This document shows positions 24,181 to 31,036 of a stretch of DNA of 48,751 bases, piece after piece. The stretch comes from CAYPHY01 sp964410625. GTDB lineage: Bacteria; Chloroflexota; Anaerolineae; Promineifilales; Promineifilaceae. The DNA is taken from the NCBI GenBank assembly GCA_964410625.1, contig CAYPHY010000038.1, positions 1-48,751 of the forward strand, in the 5' to 3' direction. How positions within the stretch are numbered: the stretch's first letter is position 1; every line of letters starts with the position of its first letter. The notes below the pieces were generated by a model. The model was not told the DNA's origin and did not search any database. It was given only the letters and a program-made list of their open reading frames with translations. The position numbers and the translations under genes are program-made.

Positions 24181-25272
24181 TCAAATGATCGCCAGGCCGT
24201 CGAAGCTGCTAAAGCCACGTGCATTACGCAGCCACAGTTCAACCGGATACTCGCGAATGTAGCCGTAGCCGCCGAGGATTTGCACGGCGCGGTCGGCCAC
24301 CTGGACGGCCATCCGGTCAATGTGATGCTTTAAGACCATCGTTTCGTGGGTTGCGTCCTGCCCCTGGTCGAGCATCCACGCCGCTTCCCAGACCATCAGC
24401 CGTGCCTCGTCCACCTCCGTCGCCATATCAGCCAGCATAAAGGCGATGGATTGGCGGTGGGCAATCGGTTCGCCAAATTGCACCCGTTCTTTGGCATATT
24501 CGCGAGCATACTCATACCCGGCCCGCGCCACACCAACGGCCGCCGCCCCCAGTGCCACCCGGCTATGGTTGAGTAGCACGCGAAAATCAATCCCCGCTTC
24601 GCCACCAAGCCGGTTGGTCGCCGGTATGCGGCAATCGGAAAACGTCACCATATAGGTCGGCAGTGCCTTCACGCCCATCAACCGGTCACGGCCGCCCACC
24701 GCCAACCCCGGCGTATCGGCCGGAACCAAAAAGGCTTGGGTCGTCCCATTGTCGTTGGCATAGACAAGGAACACCTCCGCCTCGGCCGCCAGTGGCACAA
24801 CGGTCTTTGTTCCATTCAACACATAGTCGTCGCCGTCACGCTCGGCCGTTGTCCGCAGCCGGTAGGGGTTAAACTGGATCACCGGCTCGGTCAGCGCGGC
24901 CGTCAGCGGCGGTATCTCCCCGTCGGTAAAACGGGGGAGGTAGGTCGCCTTTTGTTCCTCTGTACCGCAGAGCATCAGCGGAATGGCGACGAGGTTAGGG
25001 GCCATCACCTGCAACGTCGTCGCCAAATCACCCCAGGCAAACTCTTCCAATGCCAACGCGCCGGTCACGCTCGAATACTCGCCAAAGCCGCCATAGGCTT
25101 CGGGAATCCCGGTTGGCAACAAGCCAATCTCCCAACCAGCCCGCACCACCTCGGCCGGAATCGCGCCGCTTTCCTCGGCATCACGATAGACCTTACGCAC
25201 TCGTTCGCGGGCATAACGGCCGATGGCCTCCACCAACATCTTCTGTTCTTCATCCGGTCGAAAATCCAACAT
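24181..25272 (-). CDS. Divergent acyl-CoA dehydrogenase, altered catalytic site
   Basis: The 363-residue protein has the acyl-CoA dehydrogenase fold throughout: LPTGIPEAYGGFGEYSS, a middle beta domain, and the C-terminal helical domain ending QILGGYGYIREYPVELWLRN. Two key spots differ. The usual TEPGAGSD loop reads TEPVIQFNPYRL, and where the catalytic Glu of IYEGT is expected the sequence is SSFDGL, with Asp at 358. The protein stops four residues later, so the usual last helix is missing. It may be a weak enzyme, or the non-catalytic partner of the dehydrogenase encoded next to it, as in mycobacterial FadE heterotetramers. First gene of the fad operon. Confidence 0.85.
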   Translation of the reverse strand: MLDFRPDEEQKMLVEAIGRYARERVRKVYRDAEESGAIPAEVVRAGWEIGLLPTGIPEAYGGFGEYSSVTGALALEEFAWGDLATTLQVMAPNLVAIPLMLCGTEEQKATYLPRFTDGEIPPLTAALTEPVIQFNPYRLRTTAERDGDDYVLNGTKTVVPLAAEAEVFLVYANDNGTTQAFLVPADTPGLAVGGRDRLMGVKALPTYMVTFSDCRIPATNRLGGEAGIDFRVLLNHSRVALGAAAVGVARAGYEYAREYAKERVQFGEPIAHRQSIAFMLADMATEVDEARLMVWEAAWMLDQGQDATHETMVLKHHIDRMAVQVADRAVQILGGYGYIREYPVELWLRNARGFSSFDGLAII

Positions 25273-25282
25273 CGCTTTCTCC

Positions 25283-25396
25283 TAGAATTAGTGGAGAGTG
25301 GGGAGTGACGAGTGGCGAGTAAAAACGCCTCGTCAGAACTTCTCACCCCTCAATCTCCAATCTCTAATCTCCAGTCTCCCAGTCTCTTAATCTCCA
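25283..25396. repeat. GGGAGTG heptamers and CTCCAATCT octamers with hairpin potential
   Basis: Units such as GGAGAGTGGGGAGTGACGAG are followed by CTCAATCTCCAATCTCTAAT and further CTCCAGTCTC units. The 3' side runs into the last codons of folKP, whose C-terminal residues (RRSKGAEGQGRIGD) are derived from it. Confidence 0.75.
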
Positions 25397-26871
25397 ATTC
25401 TCCCCTGCCCCTCTGCTCCCTTGCTCCTCCGCACAATCGCATCCGTCATCCTCGCCACCCGCACCATTGCTCTCACATCATGGACACGGACAATATCCGC
25501 GCCGCGATCTATACCAATGGCTACGGTTGCCGCTGTCCCTTCGGCGCGATCATCGGGTGTGGCGTCCAGGGCGCGGCCGATAAACGACTTTCGCGAGGTT
25601 CCCAGCAGAATCGGATAACCCAATTGCTTTAACGCATCCAATCCAAAAAGCAATTCCAGGTTCTGCTCCGGCGTTTTACCGAAGCCAATCCCTGGATCAA
25701 TAATAATTTGTTCTTTCCTGATCCCGGCCGCCAGCGACCGATCAACGCTCTCTTGTAACTCACGTACCACATCGGCGATCAGGTCGTTATACTCGACGCC
25801 CTGGTAATAGCCGCCCAGCCGTTCGGCCTGCACTGCATCCTTCGGCCGGCTGCGATTGTGCATAATCACCACCGGACAACCGGCGGCCGCCACCAGCGGG
25901 GCCATCTCCGCGTCCATCCGCAACCCCCAGACATCATTGACCCAATCCGCCCCCGCTTCCAGGGCTGCTTTGGCAACGGCCGCGCGGTAGGTATCGACCG
26001 AAATGACCGCATCCGTTGCCTGGCGTATCGCCTTGATAACCGGAATCACCCGCGCCAGCTCTTCTTCGGCCGTCACCGGTTTGCTCCCCGGCCGCGTACT
26101 CTCGCCCCCCACATCCAAAATATCCGCCCCGTCAGCCACAAACGCTAATGCCTGGGCGACAGCGCTTTCAATCAGAGACTGAGAGACTGGGAGATTAAGA
26201 GACTGAGAGATCGGCATTTGCGATCCTTCCTTAGTCTCCCAGTCTCCTAGTCTCCCACTCTCTCCCAATAGTCCGTCACCCGAAAAACTATCCGGTGTGG
26301 CATTGATAATGCCCATGATGTATGTTCGTTCGCCCCAACGGAGGGGAGAGTGGGGAGTGGGGAGTGGGGAGTGGGGAGTGAAGAGTGAAGAGTGGTTTGT
26401 CAATTGTTCAACACCGGCATCATTTACCGCTTGGCGCATCTCGAGGACGGTTCGGCCGCTAAGTGGATGGACCAAATCAGGTGCAATGTCGGCCAGGGGG
26501 ACCAGGACAAACGCCCTTTCTGCTATATAACGATGGGGGATGGTCAACGCCTCGTCATCATAGAGCAGTGCGTCATAAAACAGGATATCAATATCAATCA
26601 GGCGTGGCCCCCAACGGCGGGTGGGTTCGCGCCCCATATCGCTTTCAATTTGCTTGACCAGTTGGAGTAATTTGCGAGGTTCCAGGGCAGTATTCGCAGC
26701 AACACAGATGTTTAGAAAGGCCTCTTGCGCCTCATCCCCCCAGGGTTCAGTCTGGTAAACAGGGGAAACGGCCGTCACTTCCATCTCCGCCCCAAGCCGC
26801 TGCACAGCCTGTTGCAGATTGGCGAAGCGATCCCCGATGTTTGTCCCGATGCTAAAAAACACCTGAGCCAT
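25387..26871 (-). CDS. Bifunctional FolK-FolP (HPPK/dihydropteroate synthase)
   Basis: The 494-residue fusion performs two successive folate steps: pyrophosphorylation of 6-hydroxymethyl-dihydropterin, then condensation with p-aminobenzoate. The FolK half (1-150) shows SIGTNIGDRFANL, SPVYQTEPWGD and RRWGPRLIDIDILFYD. The FolP half has IMGIINATPDSFSGDG, ADILDVGGESTRPGS, SVDTYRAAVAKAALEAGADW, HNR, IDPGIGFGKTPEQNLELL and GTSRKSFIG. Two repeat-derived inserts are in frame: PHSPLPTPHSPL in the linker (about 158-178) and LGESGRLGDWETKEGSQ through SLIES (about 200-236), the latter inside the substrate loop after NATPDSF. Both sets of conserved residues remain. No other folate gene is adjacent. Confidence 0.93.
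   Translation of the reverse strand: MAQVFFSIGTNIGDRFANLQQAVQRLGAEMEVTAVSPVYQTEPWGDEAQEAFLNICVAANTALEPRKLLQLVKQIESDMGREPTRRWGPRLIDIDILFYDALLYDDEALTIPHRYIAERAFVLVPLADIAPDLVHPLSGRTVLEMRQAVNDAGVEQLTNHSSLFTPHSPLPTPHSPLRWGERTYIMGIINATPDSFSGDGLLGESGRLGDWETKEGSQMPISQSLNLPVSQSLIESAVAQALAFVADGADILDVGGESTRPGSKPVTAEEELARVIPVIKAIRQATDAVISVDTYRAAVAKAALEAGADWVNDVWGLRMDAEMAPLVAAAGCPVVIMHNRSRPKDAVQAERLGGYYQGVEYNDLIADVVRELQESVDRSLAAGIRKEQIIIDPGIGFGKTPEQNLELLFGLDALKQLGYPILLGTSRKSFIGRALDATPDDRAEGTAATVAIGIDRGADIVRVHDVRAMVRVARMTDAIVRRSKGAEGQGRIGD
26165..26396. repeat. Two repeat tracts inside folKP
   Basis: GACTGAGAGACTGGGAGATT-type octamers with their complement TCTCCCAGTCTCCTAGTCTC (26165-26276) and GGGAGTG heptamers (26340-26396, four near-identical units) lie within the coding sequence. 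They are the same families as the intergenic arrays at 25283, 43078 and 46986. Confidence 0.85.
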
Positions 26872-26891
26872 ACGGCCGTTTTCCTTTCCTA

Positions 26892-26956
26892 CGTAGCGAC
26901 AATCCTCCGGATTGTCCGCGCAGGCTCGCCCGACAATCCAGAGGATTATCGCTACG
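26892..26956. repeat. Inverted repeat CGTAGCGACAATCCTC / GAGGATTATCGCTACG
   Basis: The arms are complementary except for one position, with an inner palindrome ATCCTCCGGATTGTC. It lies upstream of folKP and upstream of the divergent M23 peptidase gene; a role in either leader is possible. Confidence 0.85.
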
Positions 26957-27141
26957 ATTTGTTAATACTACCCAATATGACGCAGTGCATCATTATGCGT
27001 TATTTATAACACGGTGCGTCATAAGTGTCAACATCCGCCCGTAATCCGGTTTGGGGTTGGTCAACCTTAAACCGGAGCTGCGGATTGGCAACCCGCGCTA
27101 CGGCCGATGACGAAGTGCCGAAATTCATGTACATTCATAGC

Positions 27142-28386
27142 ATGGTTAGCTACAGAACCATTATTGGGTTTGTTTTATTGCTCGCCTTGCTGTCTGGACG
27201 GCATTCTGTGCAGGCAACGGCCGACCAGCAAGAGCCAGAAACGCGGCCGCACAACGTCCTCCCTGGCGACACCTGGGCAGCGCTTAGTCTGCGCTACGGG
27301 ATAGAGCCTGCCGCCCTCAAAGCGGCTTACGGACATCCCAACCAGGGACAAGAGCCGGTGATTGGCTCGACACTTCCGGTTCCCGCCAACAAAGCGGAAC
27401 AAAACGGCCGTCTCCTGCGCCCCTACGGTAGCTTGCTGGCGGTTAGCCTGGAAAACGCTACATCTCCCTGGGGCCTGGCACAACAAAATGGCGTGGCAAG
27501 CCCTTATCGCCCCGCGCTACATCGTCCGATCATCATCCCTGGCGCTGAACCGCTACGCGAACTACCAGATGGCTTCGCCACACTGGAACTGTCCCATATC
27601 CCGGCCGTCCCTGGACAGGCGTTAGGGTTAGGAGCGCAGTTAACGCGGCCGATTTCGGTGACGGCCGCGCTTGCCAGCCAACCATTCACGACGATGACCA
27701 ATGACGGCCGTCTGGTCGGTCTGGTCGGCAGCGGCGCGTTTTTCCCGCCGGGTGACCATGAGCTACAGATACGGGTGGAAGGGCAACCTCGCTGGGTACA
27801 GCCCTGGCACTTTGTAGCAGGGGAATGGGACTTTCAGAACCTGACGCTCAGCGGTGCGGCCGCCCAGATCGATCAAGCTTCGATTGAAGCGGAACGCGCC
27901 CGGCTGATGCAAATTTGGACGCAAATCACACCACAACCTTTGTGGACAGCCCCTTTCCAGCTACCTATTCAGCGATACCTGGAAGTCTCAGCCAATTACG
28001 GTGGCCGTCGCTCTTACAATGGTGGCCCCTACCGCACTTACCATGAGGGGGTAGACTTCAGCGCTTATGGCGGCACGCCCGTTTATGCACCGGCCGCCGG
28101 GACGGCTGTCCTCGCCGAAACGCTCTTTGTGCGTGGTGGCGCGGTCATTATTGATCATGGTCTTGGCGTTTATTCTGGCTACTACCATATGTCGGCCGTC
28201 CATGCCACCACCGGCCAGCAGGTACAGCCAGGCGACCTGCTTGGCGAAGTCGGCACAACCGGCCTCTCCACCGGCAACCATCTGCACTGGGATTTACTAA
28301 TTAATGGAGTTTGGGTAGACGCGGCCGCCTGGGTCGAACGGGATATGGCTTCTTGGGTCCTCGAAGCGTGGGGGATGACAAGGTGA
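27142..28386 (+). CDS. Secreted LysM / M23 metallopeptidase
   Basis: The 414-residue protein begins with a signal peptide or anchor (IIGFVLLLALLSG, cleavage likely near VQATA). A LysM-like peptidoglycan-binding domain follows (NVLPGDTWAALSLRYGIEPA). A middle region of unknown fold leads to the C-terminal M23 (LytM) endopeptidase domain, with zinc ligands in HEGVDFSAYG (H and D) and HLHWDL (second H). It probably cuts peptide cross-bridges in peptidoglycan during growth or division. ATGs at 27127 and 27142 both lie just before the signal sequence; the longer upstream reading from 27025 would put 39 polar residues ahead of it and is unlikely. Confidence 0.88.
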   Translation: MVSYRTIIGFVLLLALLSGRHSVQATADQQEPETRPHNVLPGDTWAALSLRYGIEPAALKAAYGHPNQGQEPVIGSTLPVPANKAEQNGRLLRPYGSLLAVSLENATSPWGLAQQNGVASPYRPALHRPIIIPGAEPLRELPDGFATLELSHIPAVPGQALGLGAQLTRPISVTAALASQPFTTMTNDGRLVGLVGSGAFFPPGDHELQIRVEGQPRWVQPWHFVAGEWDFQNLTLSGAAAQIDQASIEAERARLMQIWTQITPQPLWTAPFQLPIQRYLEVSANYGGRRSYNGGPYRTYHEGVDFSAYGGTPVYAPAAGTAVLAETLFVRGGAVIIDHGLGVYSGYYHMSAVHATTGQQVQPGDLLGEVGTTGLSTGNHLHWDLLINGVWVDAAAWVERDMASWVLEAWGMTR

Positions 28387-28452
28387 CAGGGTGACAAGGT
28401 AAAGGGGTGAAAGATCACCTTGTCACCCCTTCACCCTGTCACCTTGTCACTC
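28380..28452. repeat. GGTGACAGG/CCTTGTCACC hairpin repeat
   Basis: AGGTGACAGGGTGACAAGGT is followed by the complement ACCTTGTCACCCCTTCACCC and TGTCACCTTGTCAC. It separates two convergent genes, starts in the last codons of the M23 gene, and would form a bidirectional terminator-like hairpin, though without a clear T-run. Confidence 0.85.
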
Positions 28453-29442
28453 ATTATCATGTCCGAAGTCAAACAGGGAGCCAATGGATTGACGGTAATA
28501 GTTCTGGCGGATCGCGCCGCCGAAAATGGGGGCGGTGGAAAGGACGGTTAAATTGCGCGGCCGTCGCTCCGGCGGCACGGGAACTGTGTCCGTCGTCACA
28601 ATCTCTTTGATCTGCGGAATGGCGTCCAACCGCTCCGTCGCCCGTCCGAGAAACAGCCCGTGCGTGCAAACAATGCGAATCTCCTCAATTCCATTGGCCG
28701 CCAGCGACTCACACAGTTCGACCATTGTCCCGCCGGTAGCGATCTCGTCGTCAATCACCAGCGCACAACGATAACCGCGAATCTGGCGGCCGAGACCGCG
28801 GCCGATCTCAACTTCAGTATCGCTCACGCGCGTCTTATTGGCCGAAGCGGCGCTGAGGCCCAACATGTCGGCAAAGCGACCGGCAGCCTTTGCCCGGCCA
28901 ACATCCGGCGAGACCACCACAGTATCCTCCGGATCAAAATTAAAGCCGCGGTAGTAGTCGGCAAACAGCCCCCGCGCAGTCAGCGGATCGGCAGGGACGC
29001 TGAAGAAGCCATGGACCTGTGGCGAATGGAGGGTCATGGTCATCACATGGGTCGCCCCGGCCGTATTCAGCAGATCCGCTACCAGCCGCGCCGTAATCGA
29101 GATACGCGGCGCGTCCTTTTTGTCGGAACGGCCGTAGGAGAAATAGGGGATAACGGCATGGACTTCCCGCGCGGCCGCACTGCGGGCGATGTCGAGCATC
29201 ATCAATAGTTCTACTAGATGATCACTGACCGGTGGCACTAGCGATTGCACAATGTAGACGTTACGGCCGCGCACACTCTCGCCCAGTTGGACGTATAAAT
29301 TATCATTGCTGAACTTGGAAAAGTGGGTCTTTTCCAGCGGAATGTCGAGAAATTCCCCAATCTTCGCCGCCAGTTCCGGGTTTGAACGGCCGCTAAACAA
29401 CCGTACTTCATCTGGAACCAGAGGTTTGGTCACAATCGTCAT
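28447..29442 (-). CDS. Ribose-phosphate pyrophosphokinase (PRPP synthetase)
   Basis: The 331-residue enzyme makes PRPP from ribose 5-phosphate and ATP for nucleotide, histidine and tryptophan synthesis. The sequence shows RLFSGRSNPELA, FSNDNLYVQLGESVRGRNVY, PYFSYGRSDKKDAPRISITA (flexible-loop and ATP-binding region), TMTLHSPQVHGFF, the VVSPDVGRAKAAGRFAD region and the PRPP loop LVIDDEIATGGTMVE. The start at 29442 has AAGGAAGAG about 6-10 bases upstream. The frame stays open for 50 more codons upstream, but that stretch is a translated ATTGGTAT-type repeat. Confidence 0.93.
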   Translation of the reverse strand: MTIVTKPLVPDEVRLFSGRSNPELAAKIGEFLDIPLEKTHFSKFSNDNLYVQLGESVRGRNVYIVQSLVPPVSDHLVELLMMLDIARSAAAREVHAVIPYFSYGRSDKKDAPRISITARLVADLLNTAGATHVMTMTLHSPQVHGFFSVPADPLTARGLFADYYRGFNFDPEDTVVVSPDVGRAKAAGRFADMLGLSAASANKTRVSDTEVEIGRGLGRQIRGYRCALVIDDEIATGGTMVELCESLAANGIEEIRIVCTHGLFLGRATERLDAIPQIKEIVTTDTVPVPPERRPRNLTVLSTAPIFGGAIRQNYYRQSIGSLFDFGHDNE

Positions 29443-29454
29443 CTTCTCTTCCTT

Positions 29455-29625
29455 TTCTTTGGTATATTGGTTTACTGGTGTAATGGTATATTGGTCTATT
29501 GGTATAGTCGTGTATTGTGTAGTCGTTAGCTGCTTTCTACCACCAAACCAATATACCAATAAACCAATACACCTATACACCAATCTAACCAATCTCCCAG
29601 TCTCCTAGTCTCTAATCTCTAATTT
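29455..29625. repeat. Octamer TATATTGG / ACCAATAC array and complement
   Basis: Units of TATATTGG, TTTACTGG, TGTAATGG and TCTATTGG run for about 70 bp. Then come ACCAATATACCAATAAACCA and ATACACCAATCTAACCAATC, the complement, and finally TCCCAGTCTCC units. The whole could fold on itself between prs and aat. Confidence 0.85.
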
Positions 29626-30206
29626 CCAAACTCCGCCTCCACCGCCATCGCCTGTTGCAAGCGGCGTTGGTAAGCGACGGCCGAAATCTCAATCGCGCCC
29701 ATACGCCGCAAATGAGAAGTTAGGAACTGTACATCGAGCAGCACAAAGCCGCGTTCTTGCAGGCGTTGCACCAGATAATAGAGCGCGACTTTGCTGGCGT
29801 CGCGTTCGCGGCGGAACATGCTTTCTCCGGCGAATAGCCCGCCTAGTGTCACGCCATAGAGGCCGCCAACCAGACGGCCGTCGCGCCATGCTTCCACACT
29901 ATGGGCATGACCAAGTTGATGCAGCCGTTCATAGGCGGCGATGATCTTCGGCGTGATCCATATTCCGCCCCGCTCCGGCAAGGGTTCGGCGCAGGCACGG
30001 ATGACGGCCGCGAAGTCGCTATTATAGCGTATCTCAAAGCGTTGTTGGCGAATTGTGCGGGCTAATGAGCGAGAAACGTGCAGATTTTCTAGGGGGAGGA
30101 TTGCTCGCGGGTTGGGGCGATACCATTCGATGCTGCCATCCATCCGCCCCATCGGGAAGATGCCGTTGGCATAAGCCCATAGTAACGTATTCGGATCAAG
30201 CTCCAC
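29619..30206 (-). CDS. Leucyl/phenylalanyl-tRNA-protein transferase
   Basis: The 195-residue enzyme transfers Leu or Phe from aminoacyl-tRNA to proteins with N-terminal Arg or Lys, marking them for ClpS/ClpAP degradation (N-degron pathway). Recognisable family segments are LLWAYANGIFPMG, WYRPNPRAILPLE, GGIWITPKIIAAYERLHQLG, HAHSVEAWRDGRLVGGLYGV, FAGESMFRRERDASKVALYY and DVQFLTSHLRRMGA. The protein is slightly shorter than the Escherichia enzyme (about 234), mainly at the ends. No ClpS gene is in view. Start and neighbours suggest a separate transcript. Confidence 0.93.
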   Translation of the reverse strand: MELDPNTLLWAYANGIFPMGRMDGSIEWYRPNPRAILPLENLHVSRSLARTIRQQRFEIRYNSDFAAVIRACAEPLPERGGIWITPKIIAAYERLHQLGHAHSVEAWRDGRLVGGLYGVTLGGLFAGESMFRRERDASKVALYYLVQRLQERGFVLLDVQFLTSHLRRMGAIEISAVAYQRRLQQAMAVEAEFGN

Positions 30207-30226
30207 TGGCGTATCTAGCTATATAC

Positions 30227-30323
30227 AAAAAGGGTGCGTTCCAAACCGTTGGCCCTTTCGCAGCAACAAACCAACAAACCGCCGGTTTGTCGCAGCCATT
30301 CCAACCGAGAAACCACACCCTTT
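30227..30323 (-). ncRNA. Candidate structured RNA or complex terminator
   Basis: On the minus strand AAAGGGTG (30323-30316) pairs with CACCCTTT (30236-30229), followed by TT and an AT-rich stretch. Inside, GTTGG pairs with CCAAC and ACAAACCG with CGGTTTGT. The segment lies between the DUF937 stop and the aat start, so it may be a terminator, an aat leader element or a small RNA. Only the base pairing is visible; no known family was recognised. Confidence 0.35.
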
Positions 30324-30337
30324 ACTACCTCTTGCGA

Positions 30338-30940
30338 TCAGCTTTGTCTACCGATAAGCAGCGTCATCGCCTCCTGCAACTTTTGTTCGGCCTCTTCTTC
30401 ACTCATCTCCGTCTGACCGGCCACCTGGGAGACGGCGCCGCTGGAGCGCAGGTAGCCGGGATCGTGCAGGCTATTGAGATCGGCCGTGTCACCCAGGCCC
30501 ATATCTCCGCTCCTCGTCGCTCCGCGCGAACCTTCGCTGCCCCGCTTTTGGATCATCCCAATAATCAGCGGAATCGCCGCGCTGACAATCATCCCCGCCG
30601 TCTGCTTGGAGACGCCAAGCTTGTCAGCCAGAATATCAACCAACGGATTAGCCATGGCGTTGTTGCCCAAAAAGCTGGGGTTGGTCGAGGAGCCGCCGCC
30701 ACCCATCAGGCCGCCAAGCAAAGCGCCGAGGCCGCCAGAGGCATCGGAACCGGCCGTCCCTCCGCCTCCCATCAATGCGCCTAAGTCGCCTGCCTCTCCG
30801 CCCTGTCCGCCAAGCATTCCGCCTAGCAGACCGCCGATGAGATCGCCGCCTCCAATTCGTTCTTGACTTTCTTCGCTTTCTTCTCTTTGCTCCGGCTTTT
30901 GTCCGCCGGTCATGGGCTTACCTACAAAATCGTCAAACAT
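30338..30940 (-). CDS. DUF937 family protein
   Basis: The 200-residue protein has a glycine-rich first half (LIGGLLGGMLGGQGG, LGALLGGLMGGGGSS), a central helical segment (PLVDILADKLGVSKQTAGMI followed by VSAAIPLIIGMIQKR) typical of DUF937, and an acidic C-terminus (EMSEEEAEQKLQEAMTLL). The family resembles the YidB-like proteins and has no established function. It is not obviously secreted. Its upstream region holds a GAAACC-type palindrome pair. Confidence 0.75.
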   Translation of the reverse strand: MFDDFVGKPMTGGQKPEQREESEESQERIGGGDLIGGLLGGMLGGQGGEAGDLGALMGGGGTAGSDASGGLGALLGGLMGGGGSSTNPSFLGNNAMANPLVDILADKLGVSKQTAGMIVSAAIPLIIGMIQKRGSEGSRGATRSGDMGLGDTADLNSLHDPGYLRSSGAVSQVAGQTEMSEEEAEQKLQEAMTLLIGRQS

Positions 30941-30961
30941 CTAATACCTCCAAATTTGTAA

Positions 30962-31029
30962 AGAAACCAGGTTTCCTGGCCTTCAGGATAACCTCTCACG
31001 GTTTTCTTCACCCAGAAACCCAGTTTCTA
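30962..31029. repeat. Paired GAAACC palindromes (degenerate)
   Basis: AGAAACCAGGTTTCCTGG and CAGAAACCCAGTTTCTAA, separated by about 35 bp, belong to the same family as 11685-11750. Confidence 0.75.
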
Positions 31030-31036
31030 ATCTAAT

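Noticed and set aside
29443..29592. 50-residue N-terminal extension of PRPP synthetase
   Set aside because: It translates an 8-bp tandem repeat, has no homology to the family, and the ATG at 29442 has a good ribosome site.
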